DNA of 64,000 bases from Moheibacter stercoris (GTDB taxonomy: Bacteria; Bacteroidota; Bacteroidia; Flavobacteriales; Weeksellaceae), in NCBI RefSeq assembly GCF_040545805.1, contig NZ_JBEPMO010000012.1, positions 14,082 to 78,081 of the forward strand, given 5' to 3'. Below, piece after piece: positions 52,257 to 61,303 of the stretch (within the stretch, counting starts at the first letter, position 1; every line of letters starts with the position of its first letter). A program made the translations under genes and the position numbers. Below the pieces are notes generated by a model. It was not told the DNA's origin and ran no database searches. It saw nothing but the letters and a program-made list of their open reading frames with translations.

Positions 52257-53477
52257 TTAAGCAGAAACAACTTTTTTAGGGGCAGTTGTTTTTCTTTTAA
52301 GTAAAAATATGAGTCCAATCGCAATTCCAATTAGGATGATGGCAATGAAAGGTCTATAAAACAGCCATGAAATGGAAATAATTAGTAACGACCAACCTAA
52401 GCCTAATCCTAATAGAATAATGTTTAACCCAGACCCAATAAGGTTGGATAGAAAAGGGATGAATCTAAATATTGTTTCCAAAAATCCAAACATAGAACGA
52501 AATCCCACAAAAACCAATACGAATCCCACCAAACGAAATGCCCAAGTCAACATGGAATTGCTGGAATGTGCAGAAGCAAACATGTTTTCGGCATTTACTG
52601 TACCTTGAGCAACTTGGGAAATAGTTTTTCCGTTTTTGGCTAAAAATGGTTCGAATGTATTTCCGTTGACTTTTGCCAAGACTGAAATGGTTGTTGGAGG
52701 AGTTTTAACTAGAGTAATTCTAACATCACCCACTTGAGGGTTTGAGGTATTATTTCCTAGATAGGTAACATGATTATGAATGTGGATGATGTTAGATAAA
52801 TTACTCGTTTGTTCAATTGAATTTATGGTAGCATATTGTTTTTTATTGAGTTTTGAATCTAAATTTTTAATTTCTTCTTCACTCATTTGTACGTTTACTG
52901 GAACTTCTTCTTGAATGGAATGAATGATGAATTCAGGTAATTTATAGGCACCGAAACTTACATTTTCTGCATAGACAGATTTGTTTTCAACTTGCGCCAA
53001 AACGAAATTTTTTCCTTTGTAGGCAGCATCTTTGAAATTGTCTGAATTAACAGGGGCAGAAGTCCATTCGCGTTGGTAAGTATAGGTTGTGATGGTTTCT
53101 TCTCCGCCACCCAGTTTTTGTTTTTTCTCCGATTTCGATTTTTCTACCCATTGGTAATATTCCACTTTTCGGTGAAGTCCAATCGCTAAATCTTTTACGC
53201 CAAGAAAAACATCTGTAAGAGAATCTTTGGTATCTGCCAATCCAGAAGAATGAACAAATTTTCCATTGAATTCATCTTTAACAGTAGAATTGTCCTTTAA
53301 TTCGACAACAATTCCTTGTCCTTCATTGAGTGCTTTTTTTGTTTTGACAAAATTTCCTTCGTTCCAAAACAAGGCAATGGTTCCCAAAAGGAAAAAAATA
53401 ATTCCGGTAAAAATGCCTTTGAATGAATTTCCTACTTTCTTACCATACGAAGTGGTCGTTTTTTCTGTATATGCCAT
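52257..53477 (-). CDS. TMEM43-family membrane protein
   Basis: 406 residues. Membrane segment at about 20-38 (FTGIIFFLLGTIALFWNEG), a large periplasmic domain with SGLADTKDSLTDVFLGVK, VEYYQWVEKSKSE and YTYQREWTSAPVNS, then three or four C-terminal membrane segments (FRLVGFVLVFVGFRSMFG, ILLGLGLGWSLLII, AIILIGIAIGLIFLL). This is the layout of the TMEM43 (DUF1625) family, shared by bacteria and the human inner-nuclear-membrane protein; bacterial role unknown. Last gene of a four-gene operon starting at 56886. Confidence 0.85.
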   Translation of the reverse strand: MAYTEKTTTSYGKKVGNSFKGIFTGIIFFLLGTIALFWNEGNFVKTKKALNEGQGIVVELKDNSTVKDEFNGKFVHSSGLADTKDSLTDVFLGVKDLAIGLHRKVEYYQWVEKSKSEKKQKLGGGEETITTYTYQREWTSAPVNSDNFKDAAYKGKNFVLAQVENKSVYAENVSFGAYKLPEFIIHSIQEEVPVNVQMSEEEIKNLDSKLNKKQYATINSIEQTSNLSNIIHIHNHVTYLGNNTSNPQVGDVRITLVKTPPTTISVLAKVNGNTFEPFLAKNGKTISQVAQGTVNAENMFASAHSSNSMLTWAFRLVGFVLVFVGFRSMFGFLETIFRFIPFLSNLIGSGLNIILLGLGLGWSLLIISISWLFYRPFIAIILIGIAIGLIFLLKRKTTAPKKVVSA

Positions 53478-53492
53478 TTTTTATGAATTCAT

Positions 53493-54425
53493 TTATAGAA
53501 CCAATCCAGTAGTAATGTCGCCCAAAGGAAGTGTATGTAAATCTCCTTTGTGGTCATCAAATTCCACAACTGCACGTCCAAATTCAGGTTTTAATTCTTT
53601 CACTGTACAGGTTTTAAAGGAACCAACCCAAGGAGCTTGAACTTTATCGCCTACTTTCACTTGCGTAGCAACTGGCAAAGGTGTACAATCCGCTTTGTTA
53701 AGAACTTTCATACTACCTGCAAATCCAAGCGCTAAAACTTTATCTTGGTTTACGTTGATCACCGTAAATTTCTTTAAAGACGTTCCTTCACGTACGGCAA
53801 TGGTCGTACCCGATTGCCAAACATCGGTTAGTTTTACGAAGGTATTTTCTTTGATAATTTCTTTTAATTGCCCAATCGGAACTCCATTATTTTTCGCTGG
53901 ATTGTCCCATTTGATATCCAAATAATGTACCTCTGGCGCAGATGGATCTGTATCATTGGTAACCAAAGCACGTTGCATTCCCGATCCACTTTGCCACCAA
54001 GTCAAAACAATATCTCCTTTTCTTACTTTTTGTCCTGAAGGAATTGGAATAATCATATAGTTAGGAACTTCTTGGTCGCCATCGAATTGAAAAGCAACAG
54101 TCGAATTTTTATCGGCCGGTTTCGCCATTTTGGCATTATAAAAAATGAGGTTTTTCGTTTTTCCGTTTACGTAATTTTCCATCATTTTATAACCAGGAAC
54201 TAGTAGATGTTCATGGGGTTGAGCAGTTGTTCCCATCGATGGGAAATCAGGGAAAATATTGGTTACATCGTTTTCTTTTTCAGCTGAAGTGTTTTCAGTA
54301 GATTCTGTAACAGTAGCGGTTTGTAGGCTATCCTGGTTGTTGGCTACTTCTTGAGTTTGGGTATCGTTTTTGCAACTTGAAAGCCATAATATGCTTAGAA
54401 GTACTTGTAAAGTTAAATTTTTCAT
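53493..54425 (-). CDS. Lipoprotein with possible Tudor/SH3-like barrels
   Basis: 310 residues. Lipobox WLSSC at residue 18, a Ser/Thr/Glu-rich linker to about 60, then a folded region. Two stretches look like small SH3/agenet-type barrels: KVRKGDIVLTWWQSGSGMQRALV and QVKVGDKVQAPWVGSFKTCTV with FGRAVVEFDDHKGD. This domain guess is inference. Envelope-anchored, function unknown. 15 bp upstream of the TMEM43 gene and 26 bp after the FAD oxidase gene. Confidence 0.72.
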   Translation of the reverse strand: MKNLTLQVLLSILWLSSCKNDTQTQEVANNQDSLQTATVTESTENTSAEKENDVTNIFPDFPSMGTTAQPHEHLLVPGYKMMENYVNGKTKNLIFYNAKMAKPADKNSTVAFQFDGDQEVPNYMIIPIPSGQKVRKGDIVLTWWQSGSGMQRALVTNDTDPSAPEVHYLDIKWDNPAKNNGVPIGQLKEIIKENTFVKLTDVWQSGTTIAVREGTSLKKFTVINVNQDKVLALGFAGSMKVLNKADCTPLPVATQVKVGDKVQAPWVGSFKTCTVKELKPEFGRAVVEFDDHKGDLHTLPLGDITTGLVL

Positions 54426-54451
54426 TATACTTGAGTTTTAGATAAATTTTA

Positions 54452-55816
54452 CTAAGATGTTATTTGATTTGCAGCTTCTTTGCCTGTTACGAGCGCGCCT
54501 TCCATAAATCCTTGCCAATCAGCTAAATGTTCGCCCGCAAAATGCGTATGTAAAAAAGGTTCCGATAAAATTGGTCGTAATCGATGCCATTGATTTACAC
54601 CATACAGCGCGTAGGCTCCCATCGAATATTTATCGGTACCCCAATAATAATTGACTTGGGATTTCAATTTATTTTGAAGCGACCCAAAATGAGGTTCTAA
54701 TACCGAAAAAACATCTTGTACAGCCTTTTCTTTTGCACGGTTGCCAAAAATGGCCGCTTTTTCTCCGATGCTATACGAAATTAGAACACCTGAAGGTCCT
54801 TTTTGATTTTTCGTCGCATGATAGAAATAATGCGAAGTTTCGTCTGAAATTAAATCAAAATTTTCCTCTTTCCAAAACCTTTCTGAAAAGCTCATCGCAT
54901 GTTTGTTGATTCGCGCATATTGGAGTTCGTTGATAGCTTTGGTTTTTTCAGTAGGTAATTCAGGAGACCATTTGACTTTTTGCATCGCAAAGGTGGGCAT
55001 GGTACAAATCAATTTATCGGCTTCAAATGTTTTGCCATTCGAACAAGTGATTTTGACTTTTTCTTTTTGGTCAATATGCGTAACAGTATGGCTCAAATAG
55101 ATGTTTTGTTGTCCGATTTGTTCGGCTAATTTTTCCGCCAATTTTCCGTTTCCACCTTCTATTTTAAAATCCATTTCGTTCTTTTCACTGCTTTCTGCAT
55201 ATTCTTCTATAGCAGCAGAAGCTGAAACGTGGCGAATGCTTTCTCCGAAATCCGTGCTATCAATTAATTCGTGAAGATCCAAATCCGTATCTGAACAACC
55301 ATTGTTAACCAAGTAGCGCCACCAATCCAATTGGTCTAATTCCTTCTTTTCATCGTCAGGTAGTTGCCTGAAATTTTCTAAAAGCGATTGGAACTTTTCT
55401 TCCCAAGATTTGCTATATGACCATTTACCAGCTGGTGTATATTGTCCTTGATAGATTTTATGGGTGTCAAATTGATTGTTGTTAAGTTTTAATTTGAATT
55501 GATCACATAGTTCAATTAGGCGAGAATGGGAAGCCCCAACCCATTCGGCACCCAACTCGATGACGTGATTTTCTGGGGTTAGATGAGAAAATACACGTCC
55601 TCCAATTCTATTTCTACTCTCTAAAATTAACACGTCCCATCCTTTCAATTTTAATTGGTAGGCAGCTGCAAGTCCAGCAAATCCAGCTCCAATACAAATT
55701 GCTTTTTTATTCAAACCTATTGGAGAGAATCCATAGGCTTTCGATAATGGGTTGGAAGCAATCACAGCTCCCGCACCCACTAACATTGATTTTTTGATGA
55801 AATTTCTACGATCCAT
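54452..55816 (-). CDS. FAD-dependent amine oxidase, Tat-exported
   Basis: 454 residues from ATG 55816, which opens with a twin-arginine signal (MDRRNFIKKSMLVGAGAVIAS); the earlier in-frame ATG at 55843 would overlap the gene before it and displace the signal. FAD-binding Rossmann motif KKAICIGAGFAGLAAAYQL and GG motif ESRNRIGGRVFSH, with the C-terminal THFAGEHLADWQGFMEGALVTGKEAA closing the FAD site. The family (monoamine/polyamine oxidases, amino-acid oxidases) oxidises C-N bonds and releases peroxide. Export of the folded flavoprotein places it in the periplasm or on the surface. Substrate unknown. Confidence 0.9.
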   Translation of the reverse strand: MDRRNFIKKSMLVGAGAVIASNPLSKAYGFSPIGLNKKAICIGAGFAGLAAAYQLKLKGWDVLILESRNRIGGRVFSHLTPENHVIELGAEWVGASHSRLIELCDQFKLKLNNNQFDTHKIYQGQYTPAGKWSYSKSWEEKFQSLLENFRQLPDDEKKELDQLDWWRYLVNNGCSDTDLDLHELIDSTDFGESIRHVSASAAIEEYAESSEKNEMDFKIEGGNGKLAEKLAEQIGQQNIYLSHTVTHIDQKEKVKITCSNGKTFEADKLICTMPTFAMQKVKWSPELPTEKTKAINELQYARINKHAMSFSERFWKEENFDLISDETSHYFYHATKNQKGPSGVLISYSIGEKAAIFGNRAKEKAVQDVFSVLEPHFGSLQNKLKSQVNYYWGTDKYSMGAYALYGVNQWHRLRPILSEPFLHTHFAGEHLADWQGFMEGALVTGKEAANQITS

Positions 55817-55827
55817 TTGGTTGTAGA

Positions 55828-56886
55828 TTAATAGTTTTGACAAACTACAAACTTGAATGGCTTACCGTAAGTGTTGATGGTTTCAACTGGTGCATAATAA
55901 GTTTGACCATCATAGTTTTGTTTGATCACTAAATTATCTACTTCACATCTTCCTTTGTCATTTTTATAGACATAATACACCTGAACCGAACGGGAAACCA
56001 CTCGATCTAAATAGTTTCTTTCCAATCGCCAGTTATCGTCAGCATAAATATAAACTGGAGTTTTCTTGAAGTTTCCTTTGATCAAGTCCGAAACTTGCCC
56101 AATCAATTTGGAATCATTTTGCAAAACGCCTTGGTTGTATTTTGGTCTTCCATAAGCCTTGGTGTAATTGGCTAATTCGGCAGCTGTAAACTGTACATCT
56201 ACTTCTCCTTCGGCAACTTTTAAGGTAGTGTTGTTGTAATTGAATGCCGCAGAACCATTTCCTGCAGGAATTTTTTCAGAAATGTTGATTAAATATTCCA
56301 CTTTCAATTTGTGTTTTCCCGCATTTAAAGAGGAAAAAACGTGTGCCAATGCGCCAACTGGGAATTTGTTTTTATCAAATTCGAATCCATCTGCAGGAAC
56401 AAATACATCAGTAAAAACGAGTGCGTTTTTGAAAATTTGCCCATCAATGTTGTCTGTATAACTAGCAATTAATTGGTTGTTGATGTAGTAATTGCGAATG
56501 ATATGTGGGCTCACTATGTCATATTCACCCAATTTTTCTTTGCTTGCTTTCAATACATAAAGTGGATCGGGTAAATAAGCATTGAAATAGGAAGGTTGGT
56601 TAAGGTCTAAGGTTTGGACGAATTGGCTAGCATCTTCTAAATTGGAATTAGGAGTGCCCTTTGCAAACATTATTTTACCCATATAGTTTTGGTGGAAATT
56701 TGATTTTGCCACCGATTTTGTATTGGGTTTATTTTGTTCTTTTTCGTCATTCTTTTCTTTGTTTCTTTTAACGTTTTCAACGCCTTGAACGGTTTTGTCA
56801 ATGATGTTCAATAATTTTTGAGCATTTACTTCTGAACCAAACGTAAATAGCGTCATCAATAATAGATAAGTGTAAAAGTTTCTCAT
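55828..56886 (-). CDS. Secreted protein of unknown function
   Basis: 352 residues. Signal MRNFYTYLLLMTLFTFGSEVNAQ, a Lys/Asn/Glu-rich linker (30-60), then a mixed fold with HQNYMGKIMFAKG, NAYLPDPLYVLKASKEKL, FVPADGFEFDKNKFP, GKHKLKVEYLINIS and YVYKNDKGRCEVDNLVI. Family not recognised. First gene of the operon with the FAD oxidase, lipoprotein and TMEM43 genes. Its promoter carries the repeat at 56955-56982. Confidence 0.75.
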   Translation of the reverse strand: MRNFYTYLLLMTLFTFGSEVNAQKLLNIIDKTVQGVENVKRNKEKNDEKEQNKPNTKSVAKSNFHQNYMGKIMFAKGTPNSNLEDASQFVQTLDLNQPSYFNAYLPDPLYVLKASKEKLGEYDIVSPHIIRNYYINNQLIASYTDNIDGQIFKNALVFTDVFVPADGFEFDKNKFPVGALAHVFSSLNAGKHKLKVEYLINISEKIPAGNGSAAFNYNNTTLKVAEGEVDVQFTAAELANYTKAYGRPKYNQGVLQNDSKLIGQVSDLIKGNFKKTPVYIYADDNWRLERNYLDRVVSRSVQVYYVYKNDKGRCEVDNLVIKQNYDGQTYYAPVETINTYGKPFKFVVCQNY

Positions 56887-56905
56887 TTGTGTTGTTTTAA
56901 TGGTT

Positions 56906-56982
56906 CGAAATTAGGTGAGGTGTTTTTGTTAAAATGGATTATGTTAAATTTTTGAGTGAACTCCTAAAAATTTAGAGTAAAC
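56906..56982 (-). promoter_or_regulatory. LytTR-type direct repeat and promoter A
   Basis: On the minus strand: GTTTACT (rc of 56976-56982), 14 bp, GTTCACT (rc of 56955-56961), 41 bp, TAATTTCG (-7-like, rc of 56906-56913), then ATG at 56886. There is no TTG at the -33 position, which suits an activator-dependent promoter. Repeat period is 21 bp, about two helical turns. Confidence 0.6.
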
Positions 56983-56997
56983 ACAAGCATTCAACAA

Positions 56998-57414
56998 TTA
57001 GGGTTTGAACTTTTTTTTGGTTTTTCCATCGTTCCAGGTGAAGGTTTGGGCTTCTGGGTCAAGACCAACTATTGCCTCTCCGTTCCAAGCTTTTGAGGTA
57101 GCAATTCCCATCAATCCAAATTCATTTGAAAATTCTGCATTGGCAATTTGGATGGGGTAATCACTACCCATACCGATAAAATTAGCTTCCAAAATTTCAT
57201 GGTTCTCTTTGGAATAACGTAATTTGATGATTTCTTGGCCATTGTTGACATTGGTAAAATAGAATTCTTCCCAATTTTCGATAATTGATTTAGGTTTTGG
57301 GTTAAGGGGCTCCATTTGATTTTCAATCGGTGTATGACCGATTTCATTCAGGGTCGTTTTACAAGAGAGGGTCCCCAACAATACGAAAAAAGTAATCAGT
57401 AGTTTTGTTTTCAT
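56998..57414 (-). CDS. Small lipoprotein of unknown function
   Basis: 138 residues. Lipobox LLGTLSC at residue 18. The mature region carries NWEEFYFTNVNNGQEIIKLRYS and ends TFTWNDGKTKKKFKP. No family recognised. Third gene of the operon from 59130, 4 bp after its neighbour. Confidence 0.72.
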   Translation of the reverse strand: MKTKLLITFFVLLGTLSCKTTLNEIGHTPIENQMEPLNPKPKSIIENWEEFYFTNVNNGQEIIKLRYSKENHEILEANFIGMGSDYPIQIANAEFSNEFGLMGIATSKAWNGEAIVGLDPEAQTFTWNDGKTKKKFKP

Positions 57415-57418
57415 GTTT

Positions 57419-58018
57419 TTAGTTTTTTAATAGTTGCAGAAGTTTTTGGTAATTGTTTACTGTCAAGTTTTCCAATTCTTTCTTATCAATTGTGTCGCCA
57501 GGGTCCATCGAATTGATAGACTTCAAAAGTTGGTTTTCGGAGAAATACATGCGTGTTTCAACCGGTTTTGATGCGTCAATTGAAAAATATTCCGAATCTT
57601 GGTTTTCTTTCATCATTTCTTCGTCATAATAGATCGGACGATTGTAGAGCAGAGATTTCTCGAAAACAAAGGATAGATTCTCATCTTTTAGATAATATTC
57701 AATGGTCTGTTGAAACATCTCTCCATATTTTTTTTCAATAATTTTCTCTAAATTTTCTCCGTTGAAATAATACTTGACTTCGCCTCCTTCAGAAGTTTCC
57801 ATCAATTCTTTGGTGAGAACTTTTGACCAATTCTGAATGGAATTTATACGTGTGAAATTTGTTTTGATTTCATTTATTGGATCATCCAATTTCAATGTTT
57901 CAGAATCATGATTCGAATTTTCATTCGATTGAGTTACATCCATTGATCTTTCCTGACAACTTATAATCAGTAGAAGTACAAATAAAACCTTTGAAAAATT
58001 GGAGAAGTAAGTTTTCAT
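57419..58018 (-). CDS. Lipoprotein of unknown function
   Basis: 199 residues. Lipobox LLLIISC at residue 21. Mostly helical and acidic, with EVKYYFNGENLEKIIEKKYGEM, TIEYYLKDENLSFVFEKSLLY and a C-terminal SMDPGDTIDKKELENLTVNNYQKLLQLL. The YYFNGENLEKI pattern resembles small Bacteroidota lipoproteins with repeated antiparallel strands, but no named family fits. Middle gene of the three-gene operon. Confidence 0.72.
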   Translation of the reverse strand: MKTYFSNFSKVLFVLLLIISCQERSMDVTQSNENSNHDSETLKLDDPINEIKTNFTRINSIQNWSKVLTKELMETSEGGEVKYYFNGENLEKIIEKKYGEMFQQTIEYYLKDENLSFVFEKSLLYNRPIYYDEEMMKENQDSEYFSIDASKPVETRMYFSENQLLKSINSMDPGDTIDKKELENLTVNNYQKLLQLLKN

Positions 58019-58029
58019 GATTTTTCGGG

Positions 58030-59130
58030 TTAAGATTTGATTTTGAATATTTTAATTCCTTTCATGTTTCCACTCATGCCACCCGAAATATTTCCTGTGT
58101 AGATGTAGTTTCCTTTGGTTTCAATCGATCGGTTTTGGAAATATTGTGGGTCAATAAAATCATAGACGATTCCTGGGGAATTGGGACTAATCAACAAAAC
58201 GCCACTCCATCCATTGGCTACACATAACAGATTTTTTTCTGCATTATAAGCTACATCGTACACATTGGTTCCTTCTGCGTGTGGATATTGTGCTTTGAAT
58301 CCGCTATTGCTTAACAATTCTGTCATAGTAAAATACGTCGGATTGCTTATGTCAACGGTGGCAAATCCTGCTCCCCAATTGGCCCAATACGCTTTGTTGT
58401 TGTGTTTGATTATAGTATGACCCCATTTTTCATGTCCTTCTTCATGCTGATACGTAAAATGAGCGACTTGTTGCAAATTGTCTTTCTTGAAACTCAATAA
58501 TTTTCCGTTGGCTATACTTGTTATGATGTGTCCGTTTTGTTCGATTATGGATTCAACATTGCTTTCAGTTTCTGATATTAAATTGTAATTGATAAGAGTT
58601 AGTTGACCATTCATTAGTTTGTATTGGGCAATAATTCCATTGGAACCATTGCTACCGCCCAACCAAAAAACTCCTTGATCATCTTTGTGGAGAACTGTTG
58701 GTTTGAATGTATTAAATGCTAAATCATATTTGTTGATAAGATTTAATTGAGAATTAAATTCATATACAAATCCGTCCTCTTGTCCAACCGAATAGATGTT
58801 TCCATTGGCTGTAGAAAGCTTTCCAAATTTATGGTTGGAATTGCTCAAAGAAAATTCATTGGTTTTTTGGGGAATAGCAGGGTTGGATAAGCTGAATTGG
58901 AAAATTTTATTGTCTCTAACTGCATAAAGGTGATTTCCTTCGATCAATAGATCTGTTGGGCCGTCGGTCATTTGAATACTTCCTGTGAATTCTAAATATC
59001 CTTTTTCAGAAATATTTTCATTATCAATTGGGGAATTGGGGTTGGTCATGTCTTCTAAAAGTTCATCTGATTCAGAAGAACAAGAGAAAACCAAAAATCC
59101 GATCGTTAAAATGTAAATTAAGTGTTTCAT
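58030..59130 (-). CDS. Lipoprotein with LVIVD-like beta-propeller
   Basis: 366 residues from ATG 59130, giving lipobox LVFSC. Repeats of about 45 residues follow a propeller pattern: NHLYAVRDNKIFQFSLSNP, GNIYSVGQEDGFVYEFNS, AYWANWGAGFATVDISNPTYF, NLLCVANGWSGVLLISPNSPG, GNYIYTGNISGGMSGNMKGIKIF. The xxxVDISNP motif is typical of LVIVD repeats. It may act as a surface scaffold. First gene of the three-lipoprotein operon, whose promoter carries the repeat at 59201-59228. Confidence 0.82.
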   Translation of the reverse strand: MKHLIYILTIGFLVFSCSSESDELLEDMTNPNSPIDNENISEKGYLEFTGSIQMTDGPTDLLIEGNHLYAVRDNKIFQFSLSNPAIPQKTNEFSLSNSNHKFGKLSTANGNIYSVGQEDGFVYEFNSQLNLINKYDLAFNTFKPTVLHKDDQGVFWLGGSNGSNGIIAQYKLMNGQLTLINYNLISETESNVESIIEQNGHIITSIANGKLLSFKKDNLQQVAHFTYQHEEGHEKWGHTIIKHNNKAYWANWGAGFATVDISNPTYFTMTELLSNSGFKAQYPHAEGTNVYDVAYNAEKNLLCVANGWSGVLLISPNSPGIVYDFIDPQYFQNRSIETKGNYIYTGNISGGMSGNMKGIKIFKIKS

Positions 59131-59151
59131 GTAAGTATGTTTTTGTTGGAG

Positions 59152-59228
59152 CAAAAGTAGATTTCAATGGGGCGCGATAGAGCAATTCCCAAATTTTTCG
59201 AGTAAACGCTTAATTTTTTAAAGTAAAC
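59152..59228 (-). promoter_or_regulatory. LytTR-type direct repeat and promoter B
   Basis: On the minus strand: GTTTACT (rc of 59222-59228), 14 bp, GTTTACT (rc of 59201-59207), 41 bp, TACTTTTG (-7 box, rc of 59152-59159), then ATG at 59130. Same layout and spacing as promoter A (56906-56982). It also lies 65 bp before the histidine kinase gene on the plus strand. Confidence 0.65.
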
Positions 59229-59292
59229 AAGATGAATGCCTAAGGTCAATTGGTATAATTTGCTATTTTAGCAGAAATGTTAAAATTGGTAA

Positions 59293-61302
59293 ATGAGGTT
59301 ATTCGTATTACTTATCCTTAGTTTATGGACAATTCATCCTTTGGTAGGGCAAATAAAGGAAATGAAAGATAAGCTCGAAGTCAAAGGATTGACGGATGCC
59401 CAAAAAGTGAAAATTTATGAAGCTTTATCCAAGGCATATTATGGCGAGCAACTCGATAGTTCAGCTGTATATGCAGATAGGTCTTATCAATTGGCCATCA
59501 AACTCAATAGCCCAGAAGATATTGCCAAAGCTTTAATTCGCCAATCGATTCTTTTGACCAATGAAGGAGATTTAAAAAAAGCAATCGAGAAACTCAAACA
59601 AGCAGAAAATTTAGCAAAAACCAATCAATACAAGGAAGTGGAAGCTTGGGTGTATAATTCCTTGGCGAAATCCTTTAAAAACCAACCTGATTCAGCGCTT
59701 CATTATTATAACAAAAGTTTAGAATTGGCGAAAAAGTTAAAATTAAACGATTTAGTTCTAAAAAATAAAATTCAAAGCTCGGTCATTTTATTGCATCAAA
59801 AACGTTATTCCGAATTATCGGATTTGTACCATAAAATCATTCCTCAATTAGAGAAAAACAATGATGTGGAAGGTCTAATTGAAACCTATACTTATATGTC
59901 TTTGAATTTTCGGGATATGTACGAAAAGAAGAAATCTTTGCTCTATGCAGAGAAAGCAATTAATCTGGCTCCTCAAATTCAGGATAAAAAATTGAAAGCA
60001 TTTGTTTTGGGAGCTTTGGGAGGAGGTGTGATTGGCTATTTTGAAAGTTTTGGAAAGGCTGAACCTTTGATTAGAGAAAGTCTAGAATTAGGTAAAACAT
60101 TGAATGACAAGGTTTTTATTCGCAATTCCTACAAACGAATGGCTATATTACATTACAACAATGATAATATAAAAAGAGCCGCCGAAATAATCGATAGTCT
60201 TTTGCCTGGTTCTGGTGATCCAGATTTGTACAAAATGAAAGGTAGTATTTTGTACGAAAATAATCAATTGAAAGATGCAGAAAGGTACCTGAATGAAGCC
60301 TATAAAATGTATGAAAAAGACGGTGCATTGATCCAACAAAAAATTGTCATTCAACAATTGATTGATACCAAACTTGCAGGAATTGGTGATGAAAAGCTAA
60401 CTGATTATTTCTATTTGCTCGATTCGATCAACATGGTAATCAATGACAAAGACAATAAAGCGCAATTCATTGATATGGAAACGCGCTATCGAACGGCAGA
60501 AAAAGAAGCGGAAATTAAGGAAAAGGAATTGGAGCTTGCAGAATCCAAAAACCGAGTCTTACTTATTTCTGGTGTTGCAATTTTACTCATTGCATCGGGA
60601 GCATTTAGTTTTTGGTTCGTTGGAAACCGTCAGAAACAAAAGGAATTAATTAGAAGTAAACAGATTTTTGAGTTGCAAAACAATTTAAATCTGAAGGAAT
60701 TGGAAAGTTTAAACAATCAATTAAATCCGCACGAAGTCAAAAATTTAATCACGAGTATTGCTCCAGACATCATTACCAAAGCTCCTGAAGCATACAAGAA
60801 AATGATTAAACTTTTTAATGTCACGCGTGCTTCTTTGAGTAATCAGTTGACCGAACCCTTGCAGAACCAAATCAATCAAGCAGAAGATTTCTTGCAATTG
60901 CAGCAAAGCATAAGTCCCAATGTATGGAGTTACGAAATTCAAAACAATTGTGAGGAATGTAACATGGAAATCCCACGTTTGCTTTTGAAAAATATGGTGG
61001 AGAATGCCGTAAAACACGGTATGAAAACCCTAAAAAATGATGGGGAAATACTTGTTTCAATTTTTAAAGATGACCAAAATCTTTATATTCAAATCAAAGA
61101 CAATGGTAATGGTGAAAAGGAAAATCAAAAACTTGAAAGTACAGGAATAGGTTTCTCTACTTACCATAAATTGTTCAAAATGGCCAATAAATTTAATGAA
61201 AGAAAAGCATCACTTGAATTAAGTCGAATTGACTCTTGGACACAAACACAGATTAGTATTCCACTAAAATATAAATTCCATAATCAACTAAATTCAGAAT
61301 AG
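59293..61302 (+). CDS. TPR sensor histidine kinase (LytS/His_kinase type)
   Basis: 669 residues. Signal peptide (1-19), about eight TPR-like helical repeats to residue 400 (periplasmic sensor), membrane segment 421-443 (VLLISGVAILLIASGAFSFW), a short coiled coil, then a His_kinase domain and ATPase domain (NMVENAVKHG, DNGNG). The usual phosphoacceptor motif NPHFLFN reads NPHEVKN with His480 kept. Adjacent to its LytTR regulator by 1 bp. It probably senses a periplasmic peptide or envelope state. Confidence 0.9.
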   Translation: MRLFVLLILSLWTIHPLVGQIKEMKDKLEVKGLTDAQKVKIYEALSKAYYGEQLDSSAVYADRSYQLAIKLNSPEDIAKALIRQSILLTNEGDLKKAIEKLKQAENLAKTNQYKEVEAWVYNSLAKSFKNQPDSALHYYNKSLELAKKLKLNDLVLKNKIQSSVILLHQKRYSELSDLYHKIIPQLEKNNDVEGLIETYTYMSLNFRDMYEKKKSLLYAEKAINLAPQIQDKKLKAFVLGALGGGVIGYFESFGKAEPLIRESLELGKTLNDKVFIRNSYKRMAILHYNNDNIKRAAEIIDSLLPGSGDPDLYKMKGSILYENNQLKDAERYLNEAYKMYEKDGALIQQKIVIQQLIDTKLAGIGDEKLTDYFYLLDSINMVINDKDNKAQFIDMETRYRTAEKEAEIKEKELELAESKNRVLLISGVAILLIASGAFSFWFVGNRQKQKELIRSKQIFELQNNLNLKELESLNNQLNPHEVKNLITSIAPDIITKAPEAYKKMIKLFNVTRASLSNQLTEPLQNQINQAEDFLQLQQSISPNVWSYEIQNNCEECNMEIPRLLLKNMVENAVKHGMKTLKNDGEILVSIFKDDQNLYIQIKDNGNGEKENQKLESTGIGFSTYHKLFKMANKFNERKASLELSRIDSWTQTQISIPLKYKFHNQLNSE

Positions 61303-61303
61303 G

